From positions 104,243-168,242 of IMG/VR virus record IMGVR_UViG_3300032246_001180: 64,000 nt of DNA. The stretch is one strand, 5' to 3'. The translations under genes were made by a program, and so were the position numbers. Below, piece by piece: positions 46,943-57,880 of this stretch. Every line of letters begins with the position of its first letter. Position 1 is the stretch's first letter. The notes below the pieces were generated by a model that saw only the letters and a list, made by a program, of their open reading frames with translations, was not told the DNA's origin and made no database searches. Source of the DNA: a virus.

Positions 46943-48301
46943 ATGGCAAATAAACAACTATTAACATGGGGTTCCAAAGTTGCTCAAGTAGAGCAGGCTT
47001 ATTATGCTCCGTCCGCAGGAACATTGACAACTTATATGTTTTTGGCAAACGTTGACCCTTGGACTGACGATGAAAATCCTCCCACACCAACACAAGACCA
47101 AGCTTCAATCAAAAGTTTATTCAAAAAAATCTTTGCTGCAAAATTAGTTACTGTAAATGATATTGCTCCAGTGATAGAGAGAATTGATTGGACTTCTGGC
47201 GTAACATATGACTATTATCGTGATGATATTGATATGTTTGAAATTGATGTTAATGGTTATTTGATTAGAAAATTTTATGTTAAGAACAAATACGACCAAG
47301 TTTTTAAATGCCTTTGGAACAATAACGGCGGTGCATCCGTAAGTGAACCTTATTTCCAACCAGGAAATTATAGTACCAACAATATTTTCCAAGGTGCAGA
47401 TGGTTACAAATGGAAATACATATACACAATTGAGATTGGTACAAAAGTAAAATTCATGGACACAGATTGGTTGCCTGTACCAGCTGGCGACAAGACACCT
47501 AATCCAATCAATAGTCCTGTTGGTGTTGGAAGTATCGATGTTGTTAATGTTGTTAATGGTGGTTCTGGTTATGCTCCAGGTACAGCGCCTATTACGGTAA
47601 CAATTACAGGCGATGGGACAGGTGCAACAGCAACTGTAGGAAGTGTAGTCAATGGATCAATCCAAGATATTGTTGTTTTGACTCCAGGAGCTGGTTATAA
47701 CTACGCTAATGTATCAGTAACAACAGCAAATGGTTCTGGCATAATTACTAATTCATTTACATCACCGATTGGTGGCCACGGTTACGACCCAATATCTGAA
47801 CTTGGTTGCGCTCATGTTATGTATTGTGTTGAATGGAACTCGGATGAATACACCAACGGAGTTGTTAATGTTCCAACAAATATAACATATTATCAAGTTG
47901 GATTAGTGGCCGATCCAGTATCTTTAGTAACTACACCATATCCTGCAAACAATTCAATATATAAAACCACAACAGATTTAACCGTTGCATCTGGATTTGG
48001 ATCCTATATTTCAGATGAGATTTTATATCAAGGTCCATCAGTATCTAATCCTACATTTAAAGGTACAGTAGTAACACATGATACAGGAAACAATGTGGTT
48101 AAGATGATAAATACAACTGGATATCTAACATACAATGCTCCTGTTTTTGGAAATACATCACAGACTGTGAGAACCTTGTTGACTAGTTCATCTCCTTCTT
48201 ATGTGTCTTCATCTGGATACCTGACATACATTGAAAACAGGTCAGGAATACAAAGAAGTTCTGACGGTATAGAACAATTTAAAATTATAATAGGATTCTA
48301 A
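46943..48301 (+). CDS. 8: baseplate wedge protein, gp8-like
   Basis: A 452-residue protein with FLANVDPWTDDENPPTPTQD, APVIERIDWTSGVTYDYYRD, and GYKWKYIYTIEIGTKVKFMD. These align by eye with T4 gp8 (SEPWSSNENE, DAVIPRRDWGDTRYPDPYTF, GYVWEYLFEIPPDVSI). The ending LTYIENRSGIQRSSDGIEQF fits gp8 (YMENRPPIIMAMDQTEEINI). T4 gp8 is 334 residues; the extra length is a Gly-rich inserted module near residues 195-275. Confidence 0.85.
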   Translation: MANKQLLTWGSKVAQVEQAYYAPSAGTLTTYMFLANVDPWTDDENPPTPTQDQASIKSLFKKIFAAKLVTVNDIAPVIERIDWTSGVTYDYYRDDIDMFEIDVNGYLIRKFYVKNKYDQVFKCLWNNNGGASVSEPYFQPGNYSTNNIFQGADGYKWKYIYTIEIGTKVKFMDTDWLPVPAGDKTPNPINSPVGVGSIDVVNVVNGGSGYAPGTAPITVTITGDGTGATATVGSVVNGSIQDIVVLTPGAGYNYANVSVTTANGSGIITNSFTSPIGGHGYDPISELGCAHVMYCVEWNSDEYTNGVVNVPTNITYYQVGLVADPVSLVTTPYPANNSIYKTTTDLTVASGFGSYISDEILYQGPSVSNPTFKGTVVTHDTGNNVVKMINTTGYLTYNAPVFGNTSQTVRTLLTSSSPSYVSSSGYLTYIENRSGIQRSSDGIEQFKIIIGF

Positions 48302-48310
48302 AGGAAAAAA

Positions 48311-51300
48311 ATGGCTCTGAACTTTAACGTAGACCCTTACTATGACGATTTTGATCCGTCTAAGAATTTCCATCGTGTGCTTTTTAAACCAGGTGCTGCT
48401 GTACAGGCTCGAGAACTCACTCAAGCTCAAACTATTTTACAGAATCAAATTTCAAATTTTGCAGACAGCATTTTTTCACAGAATACACCTGTTACCGGTG
48501 GTAAGATAACAACAAACCTTAATTGCCATTATTTAAAATTAAATTTACAATATAACAACGTTGATATTACAGCTGCGTCTTTCTTAAATAAAGTTATTCA
48601 AGACCCGACTGGTACTATTATTGCAAAGGTTATTGCAACAGCTGAATCTACTGGCACATCAACTACTGCTGGTGACCCACCAACCTTAATACTATCATAT
48701 AGATCCGGTATTCATTTTAGTGATGCTACTGTTATTATACCGTCCGATGGAACAAACATTGGTGGAACTACAATTGGTACAACTGGTGGAACAACGTGTA
48801 GCGGATTATCTTCGGTTGCTTCTATCTCTGACGGTGTTTTCTATGTCGTTAATGGTTATTCACAGTCTTCTGTGGCTAATTCAGATGGTAGTTTTACCAA
48901 ATACTCAATTGGTAACTTTGTTGCGGTACAACCACAAACAACAATACTTTCCAAATATAGTAACACCCCATCCTATCGCATAGGACTGTCTATAACTGAA
49001 ACGATTGTTGATTACGTCAACGATGCATCGTTACTTGACCCCGCCGTTGGAGCGTCTAATTATCAAGCCCCAGGCGCTGATAGATATGCTATCATATTAA
49101 CATTAACTTCAATACCACTTGCATTAGGATCCGATGATGCCTTTATTGAATTGGTGAGAATGGAAAACGGTGAAATTACCAAACAAGTAGACAATACCGT
49201 TTATTCGGTAATTGATGACTACTTTGCTAAACGTGATTTTGAAAGCAATGGTGATTATATTGTCAATGATTTCAAATTAACTCCATCCGCAAACACAATC
49301 GATAGCTCTAAGTATAACCTTGGTATTGGTAAAGGTGTTGCATATGTTCATGGTTATCGTATTGAGAACCAATCTCCATTAACTCTTGTAAGCGATAGAG
49401 CCAGAACAGTACAATCTGTTGGTACAAACAATGTTTACTTGGACTATGGTAACTACTTTTTTGTAGATACAGCCAATGGTACATTTGATGTTACTACTAT
49501 GCCAACGGTTGATTTACACCTTGTGCCTGCAATTAACATTGCATCAAACAACAATATGGTTAGTGCTAATGCTAATAGTTACAATTCAACAGTCATTGGC
49601 ACCGCTAGAGTAAGAGATATTCAATATGTTTCTGATACCAGCAGTTCAAATACACAAACATATGTTTATAAGTTATTTGTTTCCAACATACAGTCAAGAA
49701 CTATTTCTGGTGTAGCAGACTCCACAGGTTCATCTGCCACTACTATAAAGGTAAATGATGCAAGTCGTGCTAACTTTTCTAACGTAGCAAATGCTTACTA
49801 CGGTACGACAATTAATGTTACTGGTGGTACATCTATTGGTGATATTCGAACAATTGTTTCTTGGAGTGGTGCTACTAAGATAGCTACTGTTTCTCAACCG
49901 TTTACATTTGTTCCTGATGCGACAACAACCTTCACTTTAAACTTAGCACCAAAAGATGTTGACTCGATTGTTGTTAAAGATGGTGCTTATTCTTTCTCGG
50001 CAAATGCAAACATCAACGTTATTAATGGAAAAGAAAACGCACTCAATACTAATCCTACAATATTTGGTAATCCTGGATATCCCGAGATGTTATTCTCTAT
50101 AGGAAATCCTTACGTTGCTAATCTTTCTAGTTCTAGTTATAGTTCAACTAAAATTTATCGCAATCAATCGTTGTCAAGTTCAACACCGTTGACACTATCA
50201 GCACAAGGATCATTTACCTTTGTTGGTAACGGCACATTGAGTTCTGATGCCAAGAAACAAAACTTTATTGTTATCAGTAAGACCGCTACACCAGGTAAGA
50301 TATTAGATTTCTCTACCACAGGCAATACAATTGCAGTTTCTAGTTCACAAGCAACATTCACAACATCATATTATAATGACACGGTTGATATTATTGCAAA
50401 CATTAATGTGCCTTATGCGGACCATGCAACTGATGGTGGTTTGGTATTAAAGGCAAAGAGTTTAGTTACTGGTAATACAACAGCACTTGGTTCTTTTAGT
50501 TCAATTTCTGGAGTATCAAATACAACTATTGATTTGGCCAAAGGTCAAACATATATTACAAAAGTTGGTACAACAAGTTCTCAAGTATCTTTATATGTTT
50601 CTGATGTTAAGAAGATTAGAAAAATTATTGATACTGGTTCTTCTACTGTTTCTCCAACAGTTGCAATGTTAACATCGGCTTCATATGATGTAACATCTCA
50701 ATATCAATTGGTAAACGGTCAACAAGATTCTTATTATGACCATGCTTACTTGAAGCCATTGGTTGGTGGTGCAAAAGGTAATCTATTAGTGATGTATGAT
50801 TATTACAATCATACAGGCGGTGATGGTTACTTTAGTGTACTCTCATATCTATCTACTGGTGGTGGTTTTTCTACTTCACCTGAAAATTATGCAGAGATTG
50901 GTAATTATACGGCCGCTTCAGGTATAACATATAATTTAACCGATGTTTTAGATTTTAGACCTAAACGCACAAACGCCACAGGCACTTTTGCTTTTGATTA
51001 TGCAACAGCAGGTAACTTTAGAGGTATGTTGTTGCCTCAAGATTTGACTCAATTCCAAAGTTCATATTCATATTATCTTGGTAGAAAAGATTTATTAGTA
51101 TTAAGTAAAGATAAGAGTTTTAGTATTGTTTCGGGTATTCCTTCATTGACACCAACTTTCCCCACAACTCCGGATGGTTCGATGTTGTTGGCTAAACTAA
51201 CTCTTGATCCTTATACTGCATATGTTCCTGGTGAAAATACTGGCCAAGTTGTATCAAACTTATCACTTGAAAAAGTTTCTCATAATCGTTGGGCAAAAAG

Positions 51301-53149
51301 TGATATTTCCAATTTACAAACCCGTGTTAACAACTTAGAATACTACACATCATTAAGTGTGTTGGAACAAAGCGCACAGTCATTACAAGTTCCTGACGTT
51401 AATGGTTTGAACAGATTTAAAAATGGTATTTTAGTTGATGACTTTAGTTCTTTTGGCACGGCTGATACGGCTAATCCGGACTACTCAGCAAATATTAATA
51501 TCAGAACAAGACAATTAAAACCGTTGACACCTATAACCAACTTCCAATTACAAAACTTGCAAGTGTTAAATGGTTTAGGAACATTATCCAATACAAACAT
51601 TTATAATGTTTCCAGTATAAACGGTACAGGTACAAACATCTTTACATTACCATACACTAAAGCAAATGTTGTAACTCAACCACTTGCATCATCAACGATT
51701 AGTTTGAATCCGTTTAGTGTGAATATTTTCCAAGGAACAGCTGCACTAACACCTCCTTTAGACAATTGGGTTGATACTTGGAACGCACCAGCTATATTGA
51801 TTAGTGATCCTAATTTACAAATGTATCAAGTAGATGGAGTTTCTAATGCTTTAAGTGCGGGTGATTTTGCTACTGTTATTGGAACACAAGCACCAACAGG
51901 CACAAAAGGTGGATCCTCAACAGGCATGGGTAACGGTACAGACACCACAACTTATGCGAACGCAATTACCACTTACAATCCAGTTTCGGTTGCAATGAAT
52001 CAACAAAATGGTTACATAACCAACGTTACATTGTTGCCTTATATTAGACCACAAGAAATTGGTATTCGTTCTAAAGGTTTATTAATTAACACACCTATAT
52101 CAACATTTTTTGATGGAGTAAATGTCGACCAATACATTACTTCACCTGACACCTTAGAATTAAAACAAGTTGGTGGAAATTTCCAAGAAGATGATGTTGT
52201 TGGATTCTTTACAAACAACAACTTCTATCCTACTGCTCGTGTCATGGGTGTTTACAATTATCCTGGAACAGCCAACACACGATTGTACTTGTCAACAGTT
52301 CCTGGCGGACCAACATACACATCGACAGCAGTATTGCAACGTGGTGATTTTGACGAAAACGGAAATTATATTACGTCAAGTAACACCGCATGGGGTTTCT
52401 TAGCTTCAGATACAGGTCGTCAATCAATTAGTTTACAAGGTAGTATTACTGGTGTTGGTGGTTTGTATTTACCAAACTCAATAAGTCCTGTAACGATTTA
52501 TAAAGTTTATTATCCAAATATTTGGAACAGCTTTATGAATCAGTATGCCATTTGGGGAGATTTAAACCAAGGTACATCTTTCACATACAACAATGTGAAG
52601 TGGACACCATCAGTTGCAGGTGTGCATACAATCACAGCATCTTCTACAGGTACAAGTCAAACGGTAACTGCAAACGGAACTTCTGTTGGATTAGGAACAT
52701 TAAATTACTCAACAACAACTTCTGTAAATTACACAGTTACAACATTAGGGACAGTTACACTAAACGTTGCTGTAACAGGCGGAACAACCGGTTCATTTGA
52801 ACCAGGTTTTGCAATGATTATTAAAGACCCTACCGGTACTGTCGTGTATAGAACAGATGCACCGCCAAATTCTTTATATTCAGGTGTAACTGGAGAAGAA
52901 AATCTTCCAGAAGGTGGAACATATTTTACAGGTGTTACAACCGTTCAATTAGATTCTAAAGCTTCGTCTGCAAATAATTATTATGTTGGTACAGAAATAA
53001 ATGTTACTTCAAAATATGTTTACCAAGTCGTACAACAAACAGCGACATATCATCCAGCCAGATACTATCGTTCACCCGATGGTGATTCTAGTTGGAGTGC
53101 TCCAGCTTATGCTACATTTGAAAATAAGTCTGCGGACTATTCACTATAA
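48311..53149 (+). CDS. very large baseplate/tail structural protein, DUF4815-type N-terminus
   Basis: A 1612-residue protein. The start (NFNVDPYYDDFDPSKNFHRV, LFKPGAAVQARELTQAQTIL, QNQISNFADSIF) is the DUF4815-type block found in T4-like cyanophage and relatives. The middle has many beta strands and a Thr/Ser/Asn-rich character; a further block is WAKSDISNLQTRVNNLEYYT. It is the largest gene in the window and probably a baseplate-associated fibre or gp10-position protein. The next gene continues domains often found fused to it. Confidence 0.78.
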   Translation: MALNFNVDPYYDDFDPSKNFHRVLFKPGAAVQARELTQAQTILQNQISNFADSIFSQNTPVTGGKITTNLNCHYLKLNLQYNNVDITAASFLNKVIQDPTGTIIAKVIATAESTGTSTTAGDPPTLILSYRSGIHFSDATVIIPSDGTNIGGTTIGTTGGTTCSGLSSVASISDGVFYVVNGYSQSSVANSDGSFTKYSIGNFVAVQPQTTILSKYSNTPSYRIGLSITETIVDYVNDASLLDPAVGASNYQAPGADRYAIILTLTSIPLALGSDDAFIELVRMENGEITKQVDNTVYSVIDDYFAKRDFESNGDYIVNDFKLTPSANTIDSSKYNLGIGKGVAYVHGYRIENQSPLTLVSDRARTVQSVGTNNVYLDYGNYFFVDTANGTFDVTTMPTVDLHLVPAINIASNNNMVSANANSYNSTVIGTARVRDIQYVSDTSSSNTQTYVYKLFVSNIQSRTISGVADSTGSSATTIKVNDASRANFSNVANAYYGTTINVTGGTSIGDIRTIVSWSGATKIATVSQPFTFVPDATTTFTLNLAPKDVDSIVVKDGAYSFSANANINVINGKENALNTNPTIFGNPGYPEMLFSIGNPYVANLSSSSYSSTKIYRNQSLSSSTPLTLSAQGSFTFVGNGTLSSDAKKQNFIVISKTATPGKILDFSTTGNTIAVSSSQATFTTSYYNDTVDIIANINVPYADHATDGGLVLKAKSLVTGNTTALGSFSSISGVSNTTIDLAKGQTYITKVGTTSSQVSLYVSDVKKIRKIIDTGSSTVSPTVAMLTSASYDVTSQYQLVNGQQDSYYDHAYLKPLVGGAKGNLLVMYDYYNHTGGDGYFSVLSYLSTGGGFSTSPENYAEIGNYTAASGITYNLTDVLDFRPKRTNATGTFAFDYATAGNFRGMLLPQDLTQFQSSYSYYLGRKDLLVLSKDKSFSIVSGIPSLTPTFPTTPDGSMLLAKLTLDPYTAYVPGENTGQVVSNLSLEKVSHNRWAKSDISNLQTRVNNLEYYTSLSVLEQSAQSLQVPDVNGLNRFKNGILVDDFSSFGTADTANPDYSANINIRTRQLKPLTPITNFQLQNLQVLNGLGTLSNTNIYNVSSINGTGTNIFTLPYTKANVVTQPLASSTISLNPFSVNIFQGTAALTPPLDNWVDTWNAPAILISDPNLQMYQVDGVSNALSAGDFATVIGTQAPTGTKGGSSTGMGNGTDTTTYANAITTYNPVSVAMNQQNGYITNVTLLPYIRPQEIGIRSKGLLINTPISTFFDGVNVDQYITSPDTLELKQVGGNFQEDDVVGFFTNNNFYPTARVMGVYNYPGTANTRLYLSTVPGGPTYTSTAVLQRGDFDENGNYITSSNTAWGFLASDTGRQSISLQGSITGVGGLYLPNSISPVTIYKVYYPNIWNSFMNQYAIWGDLNQGTSFTYNNVKWTPSVAGVHTITASSTGTSQTVTANGTSVGLGTLNYSTTTSVNYTVTTLGTVTLNVAVTGGTTGSFEPGFAMIIKDPTGTVVYRTDAPPNSLYSGVTGEENLPEGGTYFTGVTTVQLDSKASSANNYYVGTEINVTSKYVYQVVQQTATYHPARYYRSPDGDSSWSAPAYATFENKSADYSL

Positions 53150-53161
53150 CGGAAAATAAAA

Positions 53162-55324
53162 ATGTCTATTCAATCGGCAATATATAATTTTAAGTCAACA
53201 ATAACTGCATATAATGGTGTAACCAAAGTTGCAACATTAAGTTCGCCTGTGGAAATTTCTTTAGGGTATAATGGTACCTTAGGTCAATTAACATCACAAT
53301 ATACGTTATCAGGAAACAACACAAGTATTCTTGCAGCTATTAGAGATGGTACACAACCAAATCAATTATCTACTGATGAAAATGGAAGTTTTTATGGCAT
53401 TCTTAATGTGCCACCAGGAACATTTAAAGTTGGTTCTAGAGTTTTTCGTTTAGACAATAGAACAATTGATAATGATCCATCGACAGCAACAACTTATGCT
53501 GAAGCAACCTTCACTGCTGCAGGTCTTTCTACAACATCACAAACGTTGCAATTTTCTCCGTCAACAGATTCGGCATCAGTAAAATTTACACCAACACAGT
53601 ACCAATCAAAACAACAAATTAGTACGATTGCCAGTTACACTCAATTTGATCCTGTTGCACAATCATTTATTGTACCAAAAGAAAACTATCCAAACGGTGT
53701 GTTTATTCTTTCGGTAAAACTTTTCTTTAGAACAAAACCTACTACAACAAACACTCCTGTTGTTGTTTCTATTGTACCAACATTGAATGGTTATCCAAAT
53801 GGCGATGCATTGGACTATTCTACTGTTTCACTACACGCAGACCAAGTTCAAACAAGCACAACACCACATTATTTGGACGCTTCATCATACACGGAATTTA
53901 TGTTTAAGGCTCCCGTGTATATTAAAGCTGGCGAAACATATGCAATATTGATTCAAACAAGTTCGCCTGATTATACTGTTTACTATGCTCAACAAAATTC
54001 TACTGCTGTTGCTTCAACAGCGAGAGCTTTACCAACAGATAGTATACCTTCAAACCCAACAAAAATTGGTGCTGTACCTAATAGTGGTGCATTTTTTGAA
54101 TCACAAAATGGTTCAACATGGACTGCGGATTTAACCAAAGATTTGATGTATGTAATTGATAGATGTGTGTTTAATACTGCTATCACACCACAAATTAATT
54201 TCGTTGTGCCGCAAGGAATGCCTAAGAGAAAACTTCTTACTAGCGATATTCAATATAAATTGGATCCAGATTTAGTAAACGGAATTTATCGTAGTGCAGG
54301 TGGTAGTCAACGTGTTGATGCTCTAAATGTAACCACAACTGACTTTTCTCCTACAAGTACCGCAATTAATTATCAATATACGGGAACACTATTGAAAGGA
54401 AATATAACAGATGGTCCTTATAGTATTATTCCTGGAAAATATGCATCACCTTTATCAGAAGAAATTCATTTAAATGATGGTAAAGGCGCTCGTGTTTTAT
54501 TGGCAAACACAGACAGCTCATTCACATTAGCTGCAACTCTTTCATCAAATGATTCAGCGGTTAGTCCAATTCTATCAGATGATGGTTTAACATTGTATAA
54601 TGTTCGATACTCTATTAACAATATGGGTTTATCTAATCCTGTTATTTCGATTGCAAATACTGGTGCTGGATATAATGCGAATACAACTAGTGTAACAGTA
54701 AGTTCTCCAGATATTGGTACAGATATTGCCGTATGTTCTGCAAACGTACAAAGTGGAAACGTTGTTTCTGTTACAGTAACTTATCGTGGTTCAGGATACT
54801 TAACTACACCAACAATCACAGTATCAGATTCTACGACCCGTGGCGGTAATGCAAACTGTGTAGTGGTTGTTTCAGGTGAAACAAGTCCTGCCGGTGGAAA
54901 CGGAATTACCAAATACTTCACTAAGAAGGTTGTGCTTGCTGCTGGACAAGACTCAGGTGATTTGCGTGTGTATTATTCTGCATACAAACCAGTTGGTACT
55001 GGTGTATATGTCTACTACAAAATATTAAGTAGTAACGACACACAAAAATTTGAAGAAGGAAATTGGCAACTAATGACACAAGTTGGAGGATATAATACAT
55101 ACTCCGCCAACAGAAATGATATTATAGAATATGAATGTGCGCCAGGTTCATTTACTAGTGGTTTGGCCAACAATTCAATTTCTTACACAGGCATTAATGG
55201 TCAAACGTATAACAACTTTATTCAGTTTGCAATTAAAGTCGTAATGGCTACCAAAGATTCAACTAATATTCCTATCATAGAAGACATCCGTGCGTTAGCG
55301 TTACCATCAGGAACAGGAATTTAA
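53162..55324 (+). CDS. tail structural protein, partner of the large DUF4815-type protein
   Basis: A 720-residue protein with YTQFDPVAQSFIVPKENYPN, GVFILSVKLFFRTKP, and VSIVPTLNGYPNGDAL near residues 160-220. In several T4-like phages this block is part of one long DUF4815-containing protein, from memory; here it is a separate gene. A Gly-rich GAGYNAN/GSGYLTTP module lies near residues 495-560. Together with the previous gene it probably forms a baseplate rim or short-fibre complex. Confidence 0.72.
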   Translation: MSIQSAIYNFKSTITAYNGVTKVATLSSPVEISLGYNGTLGQLTSQYTLSGNNTSILAAIRDGTQPNQLSTDENGSFYGILNVPPGTFKVGSRVFRLDNRTIDNDPSTATTYAEATFTAAGLSTTSQTLQFSPSTDSASVKFTPTQYQSKQQISTIASYTQFDPVAQSFIVPKENYPNGVFILSVKLFFRTKPTTTNTPVVVSIVPTLNGYPNGDALDYSTVSLHADQVQTSTTPHYLDASSYTEFMFKAPVYIKAGETYAILIQTSSPDYTVYYAQQNSTAVASTARALPTDSIPSNPTKIGAVPNSGAFFESQNGSTWTADLTKDLMYVIDRCVFNTAITPQINFVVPQGMPKRKLLTSDIQYKLDPDLVNGIYRSAGGSQRVDALNVTTTDFSPTSTAINYQYTGTLLKGNITDGPYSIIPGKYASPLSEEIHLNDGKGARVLLANTDSSFTLAATLSSNDSAVSPILSDDGLTLYNVRYSINNMGLSNPVISIANTGAGYNANTTSVTVSSPDIGTDIAVCSANVQSGNVVSVTVTYRGSGYLTTPTITVSDSTTRGGNANCVVVVSGETSPAGGNGITKYFTKKVVLAAGQDSGDLRVYYSAYKPVGTGVYVYYKILSSNDTQKFEEGNWQLMTQVGGYNTYSANRNDIIEYECAPGSFTSGLANNSISYTGINGQTYNNFIQFAIKVVMATKDSTNIPIIEDIRALALPSGTGI

Positions 55325-55325
55325 A

Positions 55326-55556
55326 ATGGCTTTAGTTAAGGTTACAGATACATCTTTTCTCCGAGATACCAACTCCAGAGCATTGTTAAATATGGATCAG
55401 ACTGCAAAGAATGATTATTTAACTAAGGTTAAAATGTTAAAGACCCAAAAGGATGAAATAAATACTGTAAAATCAGAGATATCAGCAGTAAAAGAAGATA
55501 TGTTGGAAATAAAACAACTGCTGTTCAAATTATTAGAAAAAGGCTCCAATGGCTAA
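55326..55556 (+). CDS. small coiled-coil structural protein
   Basis: A 76-residue protein starting MALVKVTDTSFLRDTNSRAL. The N-terminal part resembles small T4-like structural peptides; the C-terminal half is a coiled coil (VKSEISAVKEDMLEIKQLLF). It sits between two large tail genes. It may be a fibre connector or assembly chaperone. Overlaps the next gene by eight bases. Confidence 0.7.
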   Translation: MALVKVTDTSFLRDTNSRALLNMDQTAKNDYLTKVKMLKTQKDEINTVKSEISAVKEDMLEIKQLLFKLLEKGSNG

Positions 55557-57879
55557 TACAGTTTCCATTCTAAGTTATGCCAACACTTTTGGTGATTGGT
55601 TGGTTGCGACCAACGCCATAGGCAAAGAGCATAATGACCTAGTGTCCAATAATTGGACAAAATCCACAGGAACGTTATACTTAAACGATTCTAGTTTGGG
55701 TTTACAAGTAGGTTCAGGTGCAATTTTTGCTGGTGCTTTGCAAGTTCAAGGTACAGGTTCTACAGCTTATATTCAAAATAACCTTCGTGTAGACGGAACT
55801 ATTCAATCTACAAATACATCAAACAGTATTTTTACTGGCGGACCAATTACCGCATTAGGAAAAGTTACTTCAAACGCTACTGGTTTAGGTTTATATATTG
55901 CAAACAATGCTACAATTGCTGGTATAGCTAACGCAGCAAATTTATTTGTAACAACCAGCACGACAACAGGCAACTTACAAGTACAGTATGCGACAACAAC
56001 GGGCACATTACAATCTAATACAACAGGAAATTTTGGCACTTCATTAGTTGTTGGTACGACCATATCTTCTGGTGGTCAAACTTATGCGTCAGCAATACAA
56101 GCAAATACAACCGCTAATATTGGAACATCTCTGGTTGTTGGTACAACTATATCTTCAGGTGGCGGTGCGTGGCATTCGTCTGTACAGGCCAACACCACAG
56201 CAAACATTGGTACTTCTGCGGTCATTGGTACTACATTGTCCGCTGGCGGTGGTGCATGGGTTAATGCTCTAACATCAAATACGGCTGCAAACATAGGCAC
56301 CGCTTTACTTGTTGGTACAACCGCAACTGTAGTAGGCAAGACTTATACTGATGCGTTACAAGCGAACAACGGAATAACTACAACAAATATTAGTGGTACT
56401 GGTACCGCTTTTATGAATGTTGTGCAGGCAAATACATCGGTTAATACAAGAACACTTAGTGTTACTGGTACAGGTTCGTTTGATACAATTATTGCTAATA
56501 CAGCATTTACATCGCCAGCTGCAGCAGGTCAATTGTATAGTCTAGCTGTTGGTGTTGGTGGTATGACTGTTGCAGGTACATTCACCATCAACGGTGCAAC
56601 AGTCTATAATACACCAACATTTACTCTAAGTGCATTAACACCATTAAGCAAAGACAACAATGGATCAGTTAACTTTACTGCTTATAGAGTTGTGGGTAAC
56701 TCTGCAAATACACTTACTGTTACACAACAAATTGCGGCAAACGTAGCTAACGTAGCAAATGCCACACTCAGATTTAATAACTCAAATAACTATTGGGAAC
56801 TTGCAAACACCTCCGCCAATACTCTCGGATATGCAACATCTAATGGTTATTTTTATCGCATACTTACACAAGAATTAATTGATAATTCAGGTACACAATC
56901 AACCATCGCAAGTGCAAACATAGCATCTGCATACTTGGCTAACGTTTTAAATACTGCGATTCAAACTGCCAACACATTTAACCAAGCAAACACTTTAACT
57001 GCAAGATTAAATGCTGAAGCAAATACGGGTGCAGCTTTAGCAGCTGGAAAAGTATACACAGATACAGCCAACACATCGTTGAAGTCTTATACGGACAATT
57101 CAATAACAAACAACGCAATTAATCCTGTTACGGCTGCATATGCTCGTGCAAACACGGCTGCAAATACATTTAATGGTACTACAGGTCAAGCGGTAGCCAA
57201 TACTGGTATAATTACTTTCTCAAGTAATAACGGATTTGTAATCTCTGGTACAGCAAATACATTATATTTAAATAGTGCTCAAGATTTAAGAACAACTGCA
57301 ACACCATCGTTTGCTGATTTAACTATAAGTGCTGGTAAACCAACTTCGCCAACACCGGCAACCAACACCAGCAATACAATGATTGCTACAACTGCTTTTG
57401 TTCAGAACCAGTTGAACAACGGTAATGTATATCAACACACAGCAAATGTTTCAAACTTCCATGTTGTGGTTAATGATACCAGTACCAACGCAACAATGTA
57501 TCCTGTTTGGGTTACAACAACTGGTGCAAATGTAGCACTTAAAACTTCAACTACTAATCTGTATTTTAATCCAAGTACAGGTTCAGTAAGTGCAACAGTA
57601 TTCAACGCACTTTCTGATGAGAATAGAAAAGAAAATATTGTTCCAATTGTTGGTGCATTGTCAATAGTTAAAAAAATTGAAGGTGTTGGATTTAATTGGA
57701 AAGATAATGGTAATAAATCTTATGGTCATATTGCTCAAAGATTGGAAGAAATTCTACCTGAGTTGGTAGATACAAATTCAGAAGGTGTCAAGTCAGTTAA
57801 CTATAATGGTATAATTGCCTTCTTGGTTGAAGCCGTAAAAGAGATGGACAAACGTATCATAGAATTGGAAAGTAAATAA
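55549..57879 (+). CDS. tail fibre with S74 intramolecular chaperone
   Basis: A 776-residue protein. The body has repeated segments (TANIGTSLVVGTTISSGGGA and relatives) and coiled Ala/Asn/Thr repeats. The last 88 residues are an S74 peptidase/chaperone domain: SDENRKENI with Ser689-Asp690 at the usual autocleavage site, VGFNWKDNGNKSYGHIAQRL, and VNYNGIIAFLVEAVKEMDKR. This domain folds the trimer and is cut off. Fibres of this type bind host receptors. Confidence 0.87.
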   Translation: MANTVSILSYANTFGDWLVATNAIGKEHNDLVSNNWTKSTGTLYLNDSSLGLQVGSGAIFAGALQVQGTGSTAYIQNNLRVDGTIQSTNTSNSIFTGGPITALGKVTSNATGLGLYIANNATIAGIANAANLFVTTSTTTGNLQVQYATTTGTLQSNTTGNFGTSLVVGTTISSGGQTYASAIQANTTANIGTSLVVGTTISSGGGAWHSSVQANTTANIGTSAVIGTTLSAGGGAWVNALTSNTAANIGTALLVGTTATVVGKTYTDALQANNGITTTNISGTGTAFMNVVQANTSVNTRTLSVTGTGSFDTIIANTAFTSPAAAGQLYSLAVGVGGMTVAGTFTINGATVYNTPTFTLSALTPLSKDNNGSVNFTAYRVVGNSANTLTVTQQIAANVANVANATLRFNNSNNYWELANTSANTLGYATSNGYFYRILTQELIDNSGTQSTIASANIASAYLANVLNTAIQTANTFNQANTLTARLNAEANTGAALAAGKVYTDTANTSLKSYTDNSITNNAINPVTAAYARANTAANTFNGTTGQAVANTGIITFSSNNGFVISGTANTLYLNSAQDLRTTATPSFADLTISAGKPTSPTPATNTSNTMIATTAFVQNQLNNGNVYQHTANVSNFHVVVNDTSTNATMYPVWVTTTGANVALKTSTTNLYFNPSTGSVSATVFNALSDENRKENIVPIVGALSIVKKIEGVGFNWKDNGNKSYGHIAQRLEEILPELVDTNSEGVKSVNYNGIIAFLVEAVKEMDKRIIELESK

Positions 57880-57880
57880 C

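Noticed and set aside
53150-53161. A frameshift or split gene joining the 1612- and 720-residue proteins
   Set aside because: A clean stop, a 12-base gap with GGAAA and a new ATG separate them; fusion in relatives makes gene fission more likely than a sequencing error.
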